Assembly (NCBI GenBank): GCA_965213845.1
Contig: CBDCAI010000014.1
Coordinates: forward strand, 372,001-436,000
Origin: JBBROS01 sp965213845
GTDB lineage: Bacteria > Pseudomonadota > Alphaproteobacteria > Acetobacterales > Acetobacteraceae
Length of the DNA: 64,000 nt
Direction of reading: 5' to 3'
Position 1 is the stretch's first letter; every line of letters begins with the position of its first letter. The notes under the pieces were generated by a model, which was given only the letters and a program-made list of their open reading frames with translations, did no database searches and was not told the DNA's origin. The translations under genes and the position numbers were made by a program. Below are positions 24,110 to 33,281 of the stretch, in pieces.

Positions 24110-24898
24110 ATGCGTTACCGCCTTTTGGCCACGGCCGCCCTTCTCGGGCTGGCCGCCTTCGTTCAGCCGGCGTTTGCCCAGAACACGACGGGCAGCTCGC
24201 AGACCCCGCCCGCGACCGGTGCCGGGTCGCAGATGCCGCAGCCGGCGAACTCATTGCCGGCTGGCGCCTCCAACGCCGCGCAAGCCGCACCCGGGAACGC
24301 CGTCGGCACCACAGGCGGGATGCCGGGCGCGGTCGTGGCGGCACCGCGGCCGATGCGCCCGCGGGCCGGCTATGCCCGGCCTTATGGCCGTGCGCCGATG
24401 GAAGCGGCCGCGCCGGCCGTCGACGACGGGTCTTCCCCGCCGACCAGCGCCTACCGGGGCGGGGTCGGCTCGCCCCTGTCCACCCAGGCGACGAACCTCG
24501 CGCCGTCGCGCAGTGCGATGGGCAGCCGGCTTCCGGACCCGAACGCCGTGGGTGACACGCCGCAGAGCCTGCTGGCCGCGGCGCAGCGCGCGCTGAACCA
24601 GGGCCGCACCGGCGCCGCGCAGGAAGCGCTCGAGCGGGCCGAGACCCGCGTCTTGAGCCGCACGACCGACCCGAGCCTGGCCGGGATGCCGGACGAGGCC
24701 ACCATGGTCCGCAACCTCGCGGCGGCGCGTCAGGCGCTCGGCCGCCGGGACATCGCGGGGGCGAAGGCTGCCATCCAGACGGCGCTGAACGCGCCCATCC
24801 CGCCGCGCGGCCCGGCCGTGACCACGACCCCGGCCTACGCTCCATACCCTGCGCCGATGGTCGGTCAGCCGCCGATGGCGCCCATTCGCGCCTACTGA
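24110..24898 (+). CDS. Secreted hypothetical protein, Ala/Pro-rich
   Basis: 262 residues with a clear Sec signal peptide ending QPAFA-QNTTG (about residue 23). The first half is low-complexity P/A/G/T. The second half has a helical region (TPQSLLAAAQRALNQGRTGA; AAQEALERAETRVLSR; NLAAARQALGRRDIAGAKAA) seen in uncharacterised acetobacterial periplasmic proteins. ATG 24110 is chosen over an upstream ATG because it begins the signal peptide and follows CGGAG. Function unknown. A strong terminator follows. Confidence 0.75.
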   Translation: MRYRLLATAALLGLAAFVQPAFAQNTTGSSQTPPATGAGSQMPQPANSLPAGASNAAQAAPGNAVGTTGGMPGAVVAAPRPMRPRAGYARPYGRAPMEAAAPAVDDGSSPPTSAYRGGVGSPLSTQATNLAPSRSAMGSRLPDPNAVGDTPQSLLAAAQRALNQGRTGAAQEALERAETRVLSRTTDPSLAGMPDEATMVRNLAAARQALGRRDIAGAKAAIQTALNAPIPPRGPAVTTTPAYAPYPAPMVGQPPMAPIRAY

Positions 24899-24927
24899 CG
24901 CCCGCGGCCGGCATTCGGCCCCGCAAC

Positions 24928-24968
24928 GCCCGTCCTGCGCACCCGGCGCAGGGCGGGCTTTGCGTTTT
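24928..24968 (+). terminator. Strong intrinsic terminator upstream of typA
   Basis: A 13-bp stem (GCCCGTCCTGCGC / GCGCAGGGCGGGC, one G-T wobble), 5-base loop, then TTTGCGTTTT. It closes the secreted-protein transcript and isolates typA. Confidence 0.85.
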
Positions 24969-25045
24969 AACGCTCGAAACATTCACGCTTACCGCCTATG
25001 TGTGCGGTGCAGCAAGACATTCGACTTAGGCCGGGCAGGGACTTC

Positions 25046-26875
25046 ATGGACATCCGCAACATCGCCATCATCGCGCACGTCGACCACGGCAAGACGACGC
25101 TGGTCGACCAGCTGCTGCGTCAATCGGGCTCGTTCCGCGAGCACCAGCAGGTCAGCGAGCGGGCGATGGACAAGAACGAGCTGGAGAAGGAGCGTGGCAT
25201 CACGATCCTGGCCAAGTGCACCAGCGTCGTCTGGAAGGACACCCGGATCAACATCGTCGACACGCCCGGGCACGCCGACTTCGGCGGCGAGGTGGAGCGG
25301 ATCCTCGGCATGGTCGACGGTGCCATCGTGCTGGTGGACGCGGCCGAGGGCGTTCTGCCGCAGACCAAGTTCGTGGTGGGCAAGGCCCTGGCGCGCGGGA
25401 TCAAGCCGATCGTCGTCGTCAACAAGGTCGACCGGCAGGACAGCCGGGCCGACGAGGTGCATAACGAGGTGTTCGACCTGTTCGCCGCGCTGGACGCGAC
25501 CGACGAGCAGCTGGACTTCCCGATGCTGTACGCCTCGGGGCGGCAGGGCTGGGCGGACACCGTGATGGAGGGCGCGCGGAAGGACCTGGCGCCGATGTTC
25601 GACCTGATCATGAGCCACGTGCCGGCCACGACGCTGGACAAGGAGGCACCGTTCGCGATGGTCGCATCCATCCTCGACTACGACAACTACCTGGGCCGGG
25701 TGCTGACGGGCCGTGTGGAGCAGGGCCGGGCGCGGCTGAACATGCCGGTGAAGGTGCTGCGTCAGGACGGGACTGTGGTCGAGACGGGCCGGCTGACCAA
25801 GCTGATGGGCTATCGCGGGCTGGACCGCATCCAGGTGGACGAGGTGGAGGCGGGCGACATCGTGGCGGTCGCCGGGCTGACGGATGCGACGGTGCCGGAC
25901 ACGGTGGGCTCGCCGGAGCTGGCCGGGCCGTTGCACGCGATCCCGGTCGATCCGCCGACGCTGGCCATGACCTTCCGGGTGAATGACGGCCCGCTGGGCG
26001 GCAAGGAGGGCAAGAAGGTGACCTCCCGCCAGATCCGCGACCGGCTGATGCGCGAGTCGGAGGGCAACGTCGCGATCAGGATTACCGAGAGCAACGAGAC
26101 GGACGCCTTCGAGGTGGCCGGGCGCGGCGAGCTGCAGCTGGGCGTGCTGATCGAGCAGATGCGTCGCGAGGGGTTCGAGCTGACGATCGGCCGGCCGCGC
26201 GTGCTGACCCGCAAGAACGAGGAGACGGGCGAGCGGGAGGAGCCGTTCGAGGAGGTGCTGGTCGACGTGGACGAGCCCTATTCCGGTGTGGTCGTGGAGA
26301 AGATGAGCCGCCGCAAGGCGCAGATGCAGGACATGCGGCCTTCGGGCGGCGGCAAGGTGCGCCTGACGTTCCTGATGCCGAGCCGTGGGCTGATCGGCTA
26401 TCACGGGGAGTTCCTGACCGACACCCGCGGCTCCGGCATCATGAACCGGCTGTTCGCCGGGTATCAGCCCTGGGTGGGTCCCATGGAAGGCCGCCGCAAC
26501 GGCAGCCTGATCAGCACGGAGAACGGCGAGGCGATCCACTACGCGCTGTGGTACCTGCAGGAGCGCGGGACGTTGTTCGTCGACCCCGGCGACAAGGTCT
26601 ACGTCGGGCTGATTTTGGGCGAGAACAGCCGGGGCGCCGACCTCGAGGTCAACCCGGTCAAGGAAAAAAAGCTGACCAACATCCGCGCGGCCGGCAAGGA
26701 CGACGCGATGCTGCTGATCCCGCCGCGGCGCATGAGCCTCGAGCAGGCGATCGCCTATATCGAGGACGACGAGCTGGTGGAGGTCACGCCCAGCGCCGTG
26801 CGGCTGCGCAAGCGCCACCTGGATCCCAACACGCGCAAGCGTGCCGAGCGGCGGGCGGACTCCGAGGCGGCTTGA
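25046..26875 (+). CDS. typA: Translational GTPase TypA/BipA
   Basis: 609 residues, normal length. GTPase motifs: G1 AHVDHGKTT, switch region EKERGITILAK, G3 DTPGHADFGGEVER, G4 NKVDR. EF-G-like domains III and V and the BipA-specific C-terminal domain follow (FLTDTRGSGIMNRLF; EKKLTNIRAAGKDD). BipA binds the 70S ribosome and aids 50S assembly under cold and stress. The upstream in-frame ATG (24998) lacks family similarity; MDIRNIAIIAHVDHGK at 25046 matches the family start. Stands alone between terminated units. Confidence 0.97.
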   Translation: MDIRNIAIIAHVDHGKTTLVDQLLRQSGSFREHQQVSERAMDKNELEKERGITILAKCTSVVWKDTRINIVDTPGHADFGGEVERILGMVDGAIVLVDAAEGVLPQTKFVVGKALARGIKPIVVVNKVDRQDSRADEVHNEVFDLFAALDATDEQLDFPMLYASGRQGWADTVMEGARKDLAPMFDLIMSHVPATTLDKEAPFAMVASILDYDNYLGRVLTGRVEQGRARLNMPVKVLRQDGTVVETGRLTKLMGYRGLDRIQVDEVEAGDIVAVAGLTDATVPDTVGSPELAGPLHAIPVDPPTLAMTFRVNDGPLGGKEGKKVTSRQIRDRLMRESEGNVAIRITESNETDAFEVAGRGELQLGVLIEQMRREGFELTIGRPRVLTRKNEETGEREEPFEEVLVDVDEPYSGVVVEKMSRRKAQMQDMRPSGGGKVRLTFLMPSRGLIGYHGEFLTDTRGSGIMNRLFAGYQPWVGPMEGRRNGSLISTENGEAIHYALWYLQERGTLFVDPGDKVYVGLILGENSRGADLEVNPVKEKKLTNIRAAGKDDAMLLIPPRRMSLEQAIAYIEDDELVEVTPSAVRLRKRHLDPNTRKRAERRADSEAA

Positions 26876-26963
26876 TCGAATCGGTCCGAACAGGCTTACT
26901 GACGCAACTTGTCCGATGAACTCACGTTCTGACGACGATGTTCCCTGACTTCTGGAGATTTGT

Positions 26964-27350
26964 ATGAATTTTTCGCCTCGCCGTATCGCTGCCGCCGTCA
27001 TCGCTACCGGAATGATCGTCTCGTTGGGCATGGAGCCTGCCCTGGCCCAGATGACCCCGGGTGGCGCGACCGTCGGCCCGGCCGGTGGCGTGCCCAGCAC
27101 GACCGCCCCTGCCAACGGCCAAGGAACCCCGGCCGGCGGCACGGGCGTGATCAGCACCACGCGCGTCGGCCCCTCGGGCGTGTCGCCGATGGCCGCGCCG
27201 GCCACCACCCCGATGGCCGATCCCATGGCGGCCCCGGCCCGTCCGCGCCGCGTGCGGCACCGTCGGGTGCGTCGTGCGCGTCCGGCGGCCGAGGTCGGCA
27301 CGCAGTCGCAGCAGGGCACGAACGGCTCGGTTGCGCCCAGCAGCAAGTAA
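26964..27350 (+). CDS. Small secreted hypothetical protein with basic tail
   Basis: 128 residues. Signal peptide ends near ALA-QMTPG (about residue 29). The mature part is G/T/A/P-rich, with an arginine/histidine-rich patch (RPRRVRHRRVRRARP, about 93-107) and a Q/N/S tail. No family recognised. TGGAG precedes the ATG at 26964. A strong hairpin terminator follows at 27371. Probably periplasmic; the basic patch could contact nucleic acid or acidic polymers, which is speculation. Confidence 0.65.
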   Translation: MNFSPRRIAAAVIATGMIVSLGMEPALAQMTPGGATVGPAGGVPSTTAPANGQGTPAGGTGVISTTRVGPSGVSPMAAPATTPMADPMAAPARPRRVRHRRVRRARPAAEVGTQSQQGTNGSVAPSSK

Positions 27351-27370
27351 GCCGCAACTTCGTCGGCGCG

Positions 27371-27403
27371 GGCCCGGCTGCCGAAAGGTGGCCGGGCCTT
27401 TGC
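27371..27403 (+). terminator. Intrinsic terminator after small secreted protein
   Basis: Perfect 8-bp stem GGCCCGGC / GCCGGGCC with a 12-base loop and a following TTTGCTT. Confidence 0.8.
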
Positions 27404-27425
27404 TTGTGCGCCGCGTGAACCCTTG

Positions 27426-28670
27426 ATGCGGATGTCCGACCGCCGGCTCTGGATCATGGTGGGTTTCGGCTTCGTCGCCGGGCTGCCGCTGCCCTTGTCG
27501 GGGTTCACGCTCCGCCAATGGCTCAGCGAGGGCGGGACATCGCTGGCGGCGATCGGATTCACCGCCAATATCGGTCTGGCCTACACGCTGAAGTTTCTGT
27601 GGTCACCGATCCTCGACCAGGTCCGGCCGCCATGGCTGGGGCGGCGGCGCGGGTGGCTGCTGGTGATCCAGCCGGGGCTCGTGCTGGCCTGTGCGGCGCT
27701 CGCCATGGCCGACCCGCGGCAGGCGCCCGTGCTGCTGGTGGCGGCCGCCGTCGCCATCGCCTTCCTGTCGGCCAGCCAGGACGTGGTGGTGGATGCCTGG
27801 CGGATCGAGACCTTCTCGCCCGAGACCCAGGGCGTGGCGCTGGCGGGCTACATCTGGGGTTATCGCGCGGCCCTGCTGATCTCGGGGGCGGGCGCGCTGA
27901 AGCTGGTGGACTGGATCGGCTGGCGCGGCTCGCTGCTAACGATGGCCGCGCTGCTCGCGGCAGGGCCCGTCGTCACGCTGCTGGCCCGCGAACCGGCCGT
28001 GCCCCGGCCGGCCGCCGCCACCCCGGCAGCCGGCAGCCGCTTCCGCACGGCCGTTCTGGGTCCGCTGCAGGACTTCATGGTCCGGCCCGGCGCCACGCCC
28101 ATCCTGGCGTTCATCATGCTTTTCAAGCTCGGTGAGGCCCTGGCCCACACCATGGCCCCGTCGTTCTACCTGGACATGGGCTTCGTTCGCGCCGACGTGG
28201 CTTTCGCGACGGGGATCCCGGGCCTGATCGCCAGCCTGCTGGGTGCCGCGGCGGGCGGATGGCTGGTGATCCGGGTCGGCACCGGGCGGGCGCTGATCAC
28301 GACCGGGTTCGTTCAGATGGCCTCGATGGGGCTGTACTTCGCCCTGGCCGTGTCGGGCGGGGACGTGCGGATCCTGCTGGCCAAGATCGTGCTGGAGAAC
28401 TTCGCCGAGGCGATGGCCGACGCCGCGTTCATCACTTACCTGTCGTCGTTGTGCTCCAGCGCGTTCACGGCGACCCAGTATGCGCTGCTGTCGTCGCTGG
28501 CCGCGGTCGGGCTGCGCACGCTCGGCGGGTTCTCGGGCGTGCTGGCGGCGCGGCTCGGCTGGGTGGACTTCTACGCGCTGACCATCTTCGCGGCGGTGCC
28601 GGCGATGCTGGTCATGGTGGTGCTGCTGCGTCGCTACCCGCCACCGAAACGGTTGGAAACCAGACCGTGA
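27426..28670 (+). CDS. AmpG-like MFS permease
   Basis: 414 residues, about 12 helices. N-terminal GFVAGLPLPLSGFTLRQWLS and SATQDVV-like SASQDVVVDAWRIETFSPE are hallmarks of the AmpG muropeptide permease group, which imports anhydro-muropeptides for wall recycling. The start may be ATG 27426 or ATG 27432; neither has a good ribosome site. No wall-recycling genes are adjacent. Its last 59 bases are shared, in antisense, with the end of the PhoR-like kinase gene. Confidence 0.85.
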   Translation: MRMSDRRLWIMVGFGFVAGLPLPLSGFTLRQWLSEGGTSLAAIGFTANIGLAYTLKFLWSPILDQVRPPWLGRRRGWLLVIQPGLVLACAALAMADPRQAPVLLVAAAVAIAFLSASQDVVVDAWRIETFSPETQGVALAGYIWGYRAALLISGAGALKLVDWIGWRGSLLTMAALLAAGPVVTLLAREPAVPRPAAATPAAGSRFRTAVLGPLQDFMVRPGATPILAFIMLFKLGEALAHTMAPSFYLDMGFVRADVAFATGIPGLIASLLGAAAGGWLVIRVGTGRALITTGFVQMASMGLYFALAVSGGDVRILLAKIVLENFAEAMADAAFITYLSSLCSSAFTATQYALLSSLAAVGLRTLGGFSGVLAARLGWVDFYALTIFAAVPAMLVMVVLLRRYPPPKRLETRP

Positions 28671-29997
28671 CCTTGGTGCCGCTGCCTTCCTGGCTGTCGA
28701 TCGCCATCTGCCCGCGGTGGCGGTTGACGATGTGCTTGACGATGGCGAGGCCGAGCCCGGTGCCGCCGACGTCGCGGGAGCGGTGCTTGTCCGCGCGGTA
28801 GAACCGTTCGGTCAGCCGCGGCAGGTGGGACCGGGCGATGCCCTGCCCGTCGTCGGCCACGCCGACCGCGATGCCGGGGCGGGCGAGCCAGGGCTTGCCG
28901 GGCGGTGCCTCCTGGACTGTCACGCGGACGGTGCCGCCCTCGCGACCGTACTTCAGGGCGTTGTCCAGCAGGTTCTGCACCACCTGCTCCAGCTGGTCCT
29001 CGTCGCCCGGGATCATCGGCAGGCCGGGCGGGCACGCCACCTCGATCGACATGTGGCGCGCCTTGGACTGCGGCTCGAAGGCGGCGGCCATGCGGCGGAT
29101 CAGCTGGACCAGGTCGACCTGGTCCTCGGGCGGCTGGTGCTCCGTCAGCTCGACGCGCGACAGGCTCAGCAGGTCGTCGATCAGCCGGTTCATGCGCTGC
29201 GCCTGCTCGGCCATGATGCGCAGGAAGCGGACCTGCGCGGGCGGGTCGTCGGCGGCGGGGCCGCGCAGCGTGTCGATGAAGCCGATGAGGCTGGCCAGCG
29301 GGGTCCGCAGCTCGTGGCTGGCATTGGCGACGAAGTCGGCCCGCATTCGCTCCACGGCGCGTTCCCGCGTGCGGTCGGATAGCACGGCGACGATCCGGCC
29401 GCCATCGGCCAGCGGCGGGTCGAGCGGGATGACGGTGGCCGACACCTCGCGTGAGATCGGCACGGGCAGCGTCAGCTCGGCCGACTGCGGCTGGCCTTCC
29501 GCCAGCGCCCGGTCGATGGCGCCGCGCAGGCCCGGGTGGCGCAGCACGGCGGGCATGGCGGGGCCGAAGGCGGCCTCGGCGGCGGCGTTCAGGCGATGCA
29601 CGGCCCGGCCGGGGCCGAGCACGATCAGCGGATCGGGCAAACGCCGCACCAGGGCCTGCTCGGCCCGCAGCGTGGTGGCCATCGCGGCCTCGCGCTCGAC
29701 CAGGTCGCGGGACAGGCGGGCCGCCATGCGGGCGATGTGGGCGGTGGCGGACAGCAGCGGGGGGCCCGGGTCCGGCGCGCCGGGGCTGCTGGGGGCGGCG
29801 CGGTCCAGGGCATGGATGACCCGCGCGAGGTCCCGCACCCAGAGCTGTGCGAGCCCCAGGGCGCCGGCGAGCACGATGGCCGCGCCGACCAGGGCCGGCA
29901 GCCACGCCAGCTCGTGCAGCAGTGCGAGGCTCAGCAGCACCGCGGCGGGCACGGCGGCCAGCACGCATGCGGTGCGCAGGGGCAGCGGGGCGCGCAT
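28612..29997 (-). CDS. PhoR-like sensor histidine kinase
   Basis: 461 residues. Two N-terminal membrane helices (about 10-52), a PAS-like segment (about 115-205), HisKA with phospho-accepting His 228 in FVANASHELRTPLASLIGF, and HATPase with NLLDNALKYG, GVADDGQGIA and GGTGLGLAIVKHI. The arrangement is that of PhoR, the phosphate-starvation kinase. No response regulator gene is beside it, so it may be an orphan, or phoB and pst may be elsewhere. Its 3' end overlaps the AmpG-like gene's 3' end by 59 bases, convergently. Inner membrane. Confidence 0.88.
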   Translation of the reverse strand: MRAPLPLRTACVLAAVPAAVLLSLALLHELAWLPALVGAAIVLAGALGLAQLWVRDLARVIHALDRAAPSSPGAPDPGPPLLSATAHIARMAARLSRDLVEREAAMATTLRAEQALVRRLPDPLIVLGPGRAVHRLNAAAEAAFGPAMPAVLRHPGLRGAIDRALAEGQPQSAELTLPVPISREVSATVIPLDPPLADGGRIVAVLSDRTRERAVERMRADFVANASHELRTPLASLIGFIDTLRGPAADDPPAQVRFLRIMAEQAQRMNRLIDDLLSLSRVELTEHQPPEDQVDLVQLIRRMAAAFEPQSKARHMSIEVACPPGLPMIPGDEDQLEQVVQNLLDNALKYGREGGTVRVTVQEAPPGKPWLARPGIAVGVADDGQGIARSHLPRLTERFYRADKHRSRDVGGTGLGLAIVKHIVNRHRGQMAIDSQEGSGTKVTVWFPTVSVAGSDAAAPP

Positions 29998-30018
29998 CCG
30001 TGGCGGGCCCGGGCCCGA

Positions 30019-31326
30019 TCAGACGCCGGGTGCGGCCAGCGTCTGCGGGGCGGGCTGCACGATATGGGCGCCGCCGCGGTCCACTTCGAAGATCGCCAGG
30101 CCGCGGCGGACCTGGCCGTCCGGCTGCAGCGCCAGTAATCCGTCGGCCCCGGCGAAACCCTCGGGCCGGGTCAGCCCGGCGCTCGGGAAGCCCTGGGCCG
30201 TCGCGACGGCCCGGGCGATGCCCGCCGCGTCGTAGGCCAGGCTGGTGAAGTCGCGCGCGGGCCCGTTGTATTTCGCCGTGAACTGCGTCTCGAATCCCGA
30301 GCGTGCGGCCGGGTCGGGGGCGGCGAACCAGGCGCCGGCCAGGTTCGGCTGCCGCGGCGCGTCACGCACCCAGGTCGCGGGGCCCAGGATGCGGACCTGC
30401 GCCGGGCCGATGTCGTAGAAACCGAGCAGCGGCACCGCCTGGCCCAGCAGGTCTCCGCCGGCCCCGAGCAGCAGGGCGTCCATGGGGGGCGGCGGGATCT
30501 CGCGCTTGCCGATCTCGGCGGAGTCCTTCCGCGCATCCGGGGTGGCCTGCCCCTTCGCCGCGCGCTGGGCGGCCTCGATGGCGCCGCGTCGGCTGGGGAA
30601 GTCGGAGACAGTCTTCAACGCGTCGTTCAGGGCGGCGAAACCGTTCGGCGTCCGCACGATGCGGGGTTCCGGCAGCCCGGCGCCGGCCGCGGCGACCGTC
30701 AGCCCCGAGGCGAGCGCGTCGCCGAACGCATTCTGCGGCAGCACCGCGGCCAGGCGCGTCTTGTTCTCGGCCTGCACGGCCAGCACCAGGCGGCGGACCT
30801 GCTGCGCGGGCGTGATTCCCAGCGGCCAGACCCCGGCCTGCGCCAGGGTCGCGTCGGACGTGAACGCCAGCAGCGGCACCCCGGCCGCCCGGGTAAGGGG
30901 TGCGACGGCGGACGTCTCGGGCCCGGTCAACGGGCCGAGCACGATCCCGGCGCCCGCGGCCAGCACGATGCGGGCGGCGGCGGCGGCACCCTCCGGCGTG
31001 CCGTGGGTGTCCTGCTGGTCGAGCGGCGGCGAGCCCGGCTCGTTCAATGACAGCTGGGCGGCCTTCAGCAGCGCCTGGCCGATCTCGGCATTGGGGCCCG
31101 TCAGCGGCAGCAGGATGGCGATGCGCCGTCCCGGGCCGGCGGGCCCGGGCGGGGCGGACCCGAGCACGGGCCCGGTCACGGGCCCGTTCAGCGGCGTCGC
31201 GTGGCGTTCGACCGGGGGCTGGGCTACGCAGGCGGCGAGCGAGGCGGCCCCGGCCAGGGCGAGACCGAGGCCCAGGCCACGAAGGAGACGGGATGTCCGA
31301 GGCAGGCGATCCAACTGGCGATCCAT
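30019..31326 (-). CDS. LpoA/YraM-like lipoprotein (penicillin-binding protein activator)
   Basis: 435 residues from ATG 31326. Lipoprotein signal with lipobox SLAAC (Cys 33), then a type I periplasmic-binding fold starting RRIAILLPLTGPNAEIGQAL, as in the LppC/LpoA C-terminal domain and amino-acid binding proteins. Without the N-terminal TPR part of enterobacterial LpoA, it is the short alphaproteobacterial form. LpoA activates PBP1A at the outer membrane; here the role is inferred. It is divergent from rsmI, its usual neighbour, and their 5' ends overlap by 34 bases. Confidence 0.83.
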   Translation of the reverse strand: MDRQLDRLPRTSRLLRGLGLGLALAGAASLAACVAQPPVERHATPLNGPVTGPVLGSAPPGPAGPGRRIAILLPLTGPNAEIGQALLKAAQLSLNEPGSPPLDQQDTHGTPEGAAAAARIVLAAGAGIVLGPLTGPETSAVAPLTRAAGVPLLAFTSDATLAQAGVWPLGITPAQQVRRLVLAVQAENKTRLAAVLPQNAFGDALASGLTVAAAGAGLPEPRIVRTPNGFAALNDALKTVSDFPSRRGAIEAAQRAAKGQATPDARKDSAEIGKREIPPPPMDALLLGAGGDLLGQAVPLLGFYDIGPAQVRILGPATWVRDAPRQPNLAGAWFAAPDPAARSGFETQFTAKYNGPARDFTSLAYDAAGIARAVATAQGFPSAGLTRPEGFAGADGLLALQPDGQVRRGLAIFEVDRGGAHIVQPAPQTLAAPGV

Positions 31327-32219
31327 CAGGTCCGTCTCCCGCGGCGGACGATACGGCCGGCCGGCCTGCATCTATAGCACCGGGGCTGGTGTTGGTGGCT
31401 ACCCCGATCGGACACCTCGGTGACATCTCGGCGCGCGCGCTGGACGCCCTGCGCGGGGCGGACGTGGTGCTGTGCGAGGACACGCGCACGACGGCGCGGC
31501 TGCTGCAGGAATATGGGCTGGGGGTGCGGACGGAGGCGTTGCACGACCACAACGAGGGCGGCCGGGCGCCGGGGCTGGTGGCGCGGATGCAAGGCGGCCA
31601 GCGGATGGCGCTGGTGTCGGACGCCGGCACGCCGCTGGTGTCGGACCCCGGCTACCGCCTCGTGCGCGCCGCGATCGAGGCCGGGGTCCCGGTGTCGGCC
31701 ATCCCCGGGCCGAACGCGGCCGTGATGGCGCTGGTGCTGTCGGGCCTGCCGCCGCAGCCTTTCCTGTTCCTGGGATTCGCGCCGCCGCGCTCCGCCGCCC
31801 GGCTGGCGGCCTACGGGGTGCTGCGGGCGGCCGAGCGTGCCGGGCTGTCGGCGACGCTGCTGTGGCACGAGGCGCCGCATCGCCTGGCGGAGGCGCTGGC
31901 CGACATGGCCACCACCTTCGGCGACCGCCCGGCCGCGGTGGCGCGGGAGCTGACGAAACGCTTCGAGGAGGTGCGGCGGGGAACCCTGCCGGAGCTGGCC
32001 GCGCACTACGCCGCCACGGCGGCCCGGGGCGAGATCACCGTCGTCGTCGGCCCGGCCGCCCTCGAAGCGCCCGATGCGGAGGACCTCGATGGCCAGCTGC
32101 GGCGTGCCCTGGCCGGCGCCAGCGTGCGGGACGCGGCGGCGCTGGTGGCCGCGGCCACGGGGCTGCCGCGCAAGCTGGTCTATGCGCGGGCGCTGGCGCT
32201 GTCCCAGGACGCGGGTTGA
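31293..32219 (+). CDS. rsmI: 16S rRNA (cytidine(1402)-2'-O)-methyltransferase
   Basis: 308 residues from ATG 31293, preceded by GAAGGAGACGGG. Conserved core: LVLVATPIGHLGDISARALD, CEDTRTTARLL, LVSDAGTPLVSDPGYRLV, AIPGPNAAVMALVLSGLP, ARELTKRFEEVRRGTL. RsmI methylates the ribose of C1402 in the decoding centre with SAM. It overlaps the divergent LpoA-like gene at its 5' end, the arrangement seen widely in proteobacteria. The usual third partner, yraN, is not downstream here. Confidence 0.95.
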   Translation: MSEAGDPTGDPSGPSPAADDTAGRPASIAPGLVLVATPIGHLGDISARALDALRGADVVLCEDTRTTARLLQEYGLGVRTEALHDHNEGGRAPGLVARMQGGQRMALVSDAGTPLVSDPGYRLVRAAIEAGVPVSAIPGPNAAVMALVLSGLPPQPFLFLGFAPPRSAARLAAYGVLRAAERAGLSATLLWHEAPHRLAEALADMATTFGDRPAAVARELTKRFEEVRRGTLPELAAHYAATAARGEITVVVGPAALEAPDAEDLDGQLRRALAGASVRDAAALVAAATGLPRKLVYARALALSQDAG

Positions 32220-32222
32220 GGG

Positions 32223-33182
32223 TCAGGCGAGCACGCCGGCCAGCCAGGTGGCGCCCGAGGCGATCGCTTCGCGGGCGCGGCCCACGTGGCCGCTGGCACG
32301 CAGGTAGCCGTGAATGACGCCGGGCACCAGCTCGTAAAAAGTCGGTACGCCGGCCGCCTCGAGTCGCGCCGCCAGCGCCTCGCCCTCGTCGCGCAGGACG
32401 TCCAGCTCGGCCGACTGGACCATGGTGGGCGGCAGGCCCCGCAGGTCGGCGCGAAGCGGGGCGGCGAGCGGGTTGAGGCGCGTAGCCGGTTCCGGAGCGT
32501 AGACGTTCCAGTAGAAGCGCATCTTCTCCTCGGTCAGGAAGTAGCCGCCGGGGCCGAAGCGGGCGTAGCTGGGGCGCGAGAAGTCGGCGTCGCAGACGGG
32601 ATACAGCGCCAGGATGCCGCGCAAGCTCGGGCTTGGCGTGGCCCCCGCGTCCCGCAGCATCAGCGCCGTGCCCAGGGCCAGGTTGCCGCCGGCGCTGTCG
32701 CCGCCGAGCGCGATGCGGGCGGGATCGAGCCCCCATTCGGCGCCGTGCGCGCCGATCCAGCGGACGACGGCGGCGCATTCCTCGATCGCCTGCGGGAAGA
32801 CGGCCTCGGGCGAGAGCGCGTAGTCCACGCTGACCACCGCGCACCCGGCCGCGGCGGCGTATTCGCGGACCAGGCGGTCGTGCGTGTCGATCGACGACCA
32901 GACCCAGCCGCCCCCGTGGAAATAGACCAGGACCGGCAGGTTTGCCGATCCGGTCGGCTTGTAGACGCGGCACAGGATGCGGCGGCCGCGGCCGAACACC
33001 CAGCGGTCCGTCGTCTCGGCCATCGGGGGTCCGCCATCGGCCAGGGTCATGGCCAGGGCGTCGTTGATGAGGCGTTGCGGGTCGAACGGGCGCTCGAACC
33101 GGATGGCGGGCAGCTTGGCTGCGGCCTCCAGGTAGGCGCGCTGGAAGGCCAGCATCTCCGGATCCCAGTCCTGCTCGTTCAT
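32223..33182 (-). CDS. Alpha/beta hydrolase, hormone-sensitive-lipase family esterase
   Basis: 319 residues. The oxyanion motif YFHGGGWVWSS and nucleophile elbow GGDSAGGNLALG define the HSL (bacterial family IV) group; the catalytic Asp and His are in SAELDVLRDEG and GVIHGYL. These enzymes cleave short acyl esters, often of unknown natural substrates. Cytoplasmic: no signal. It converges on rsmI with 3 bases between stops and is divergent from the acetyltransferase at 33282. Confidence 0.9.
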   Translation of the reverse strand: MNEQDWDPEMLAFQRAYLEAAAKLPAIRFERPFDPQRLINDALAMTLADGGPPMAETTDRWVFGRGRRILCRVYKPTGSANLPVLVYFHGGGWVWSSIDTHDRLVREYAAAAGCAVVSVDYALSPEAVFPQAIEECAAVVRWIGAHGAEWGLDPARIALGGDSAGGNLALGTALMLRDAGATPSPSLRGILALYPVCDADFSRPSYARFGPGGYFLTEEKMRFYWNVYAPEPATRLNPLAAPLRADLRGLPPTMVQSAELDVLRDEGEALAARLEAAGVPTFYELVPGVIHGYLRASGHVGRAREAIASGATWLAGVLA

Positions 33183-33281
33183 CGTTTCCGCCTTTTCGTC
33201 GCGGACCGATGCTGGGAGAGGGCCGGGGTTCTGGCAAGCGGCAGGTCGGCGTAGGGTGGGCTGTCCCGATCTGCCGCAGGA

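Noticed and set aside
22695..24986. A 763-codon minus-strand open frame across adenosine kinase
   Set aside because: It is a GC-driven shadow of well-supported genes on the plus strand and contains no domain.
28717..30235. Plus-strand open frames across the PhoR-like kinase gene
   Set aside because: They are complementary to the kinase, whose HisKA and HATPase motifs are clear; they show only repetitive basic composition.
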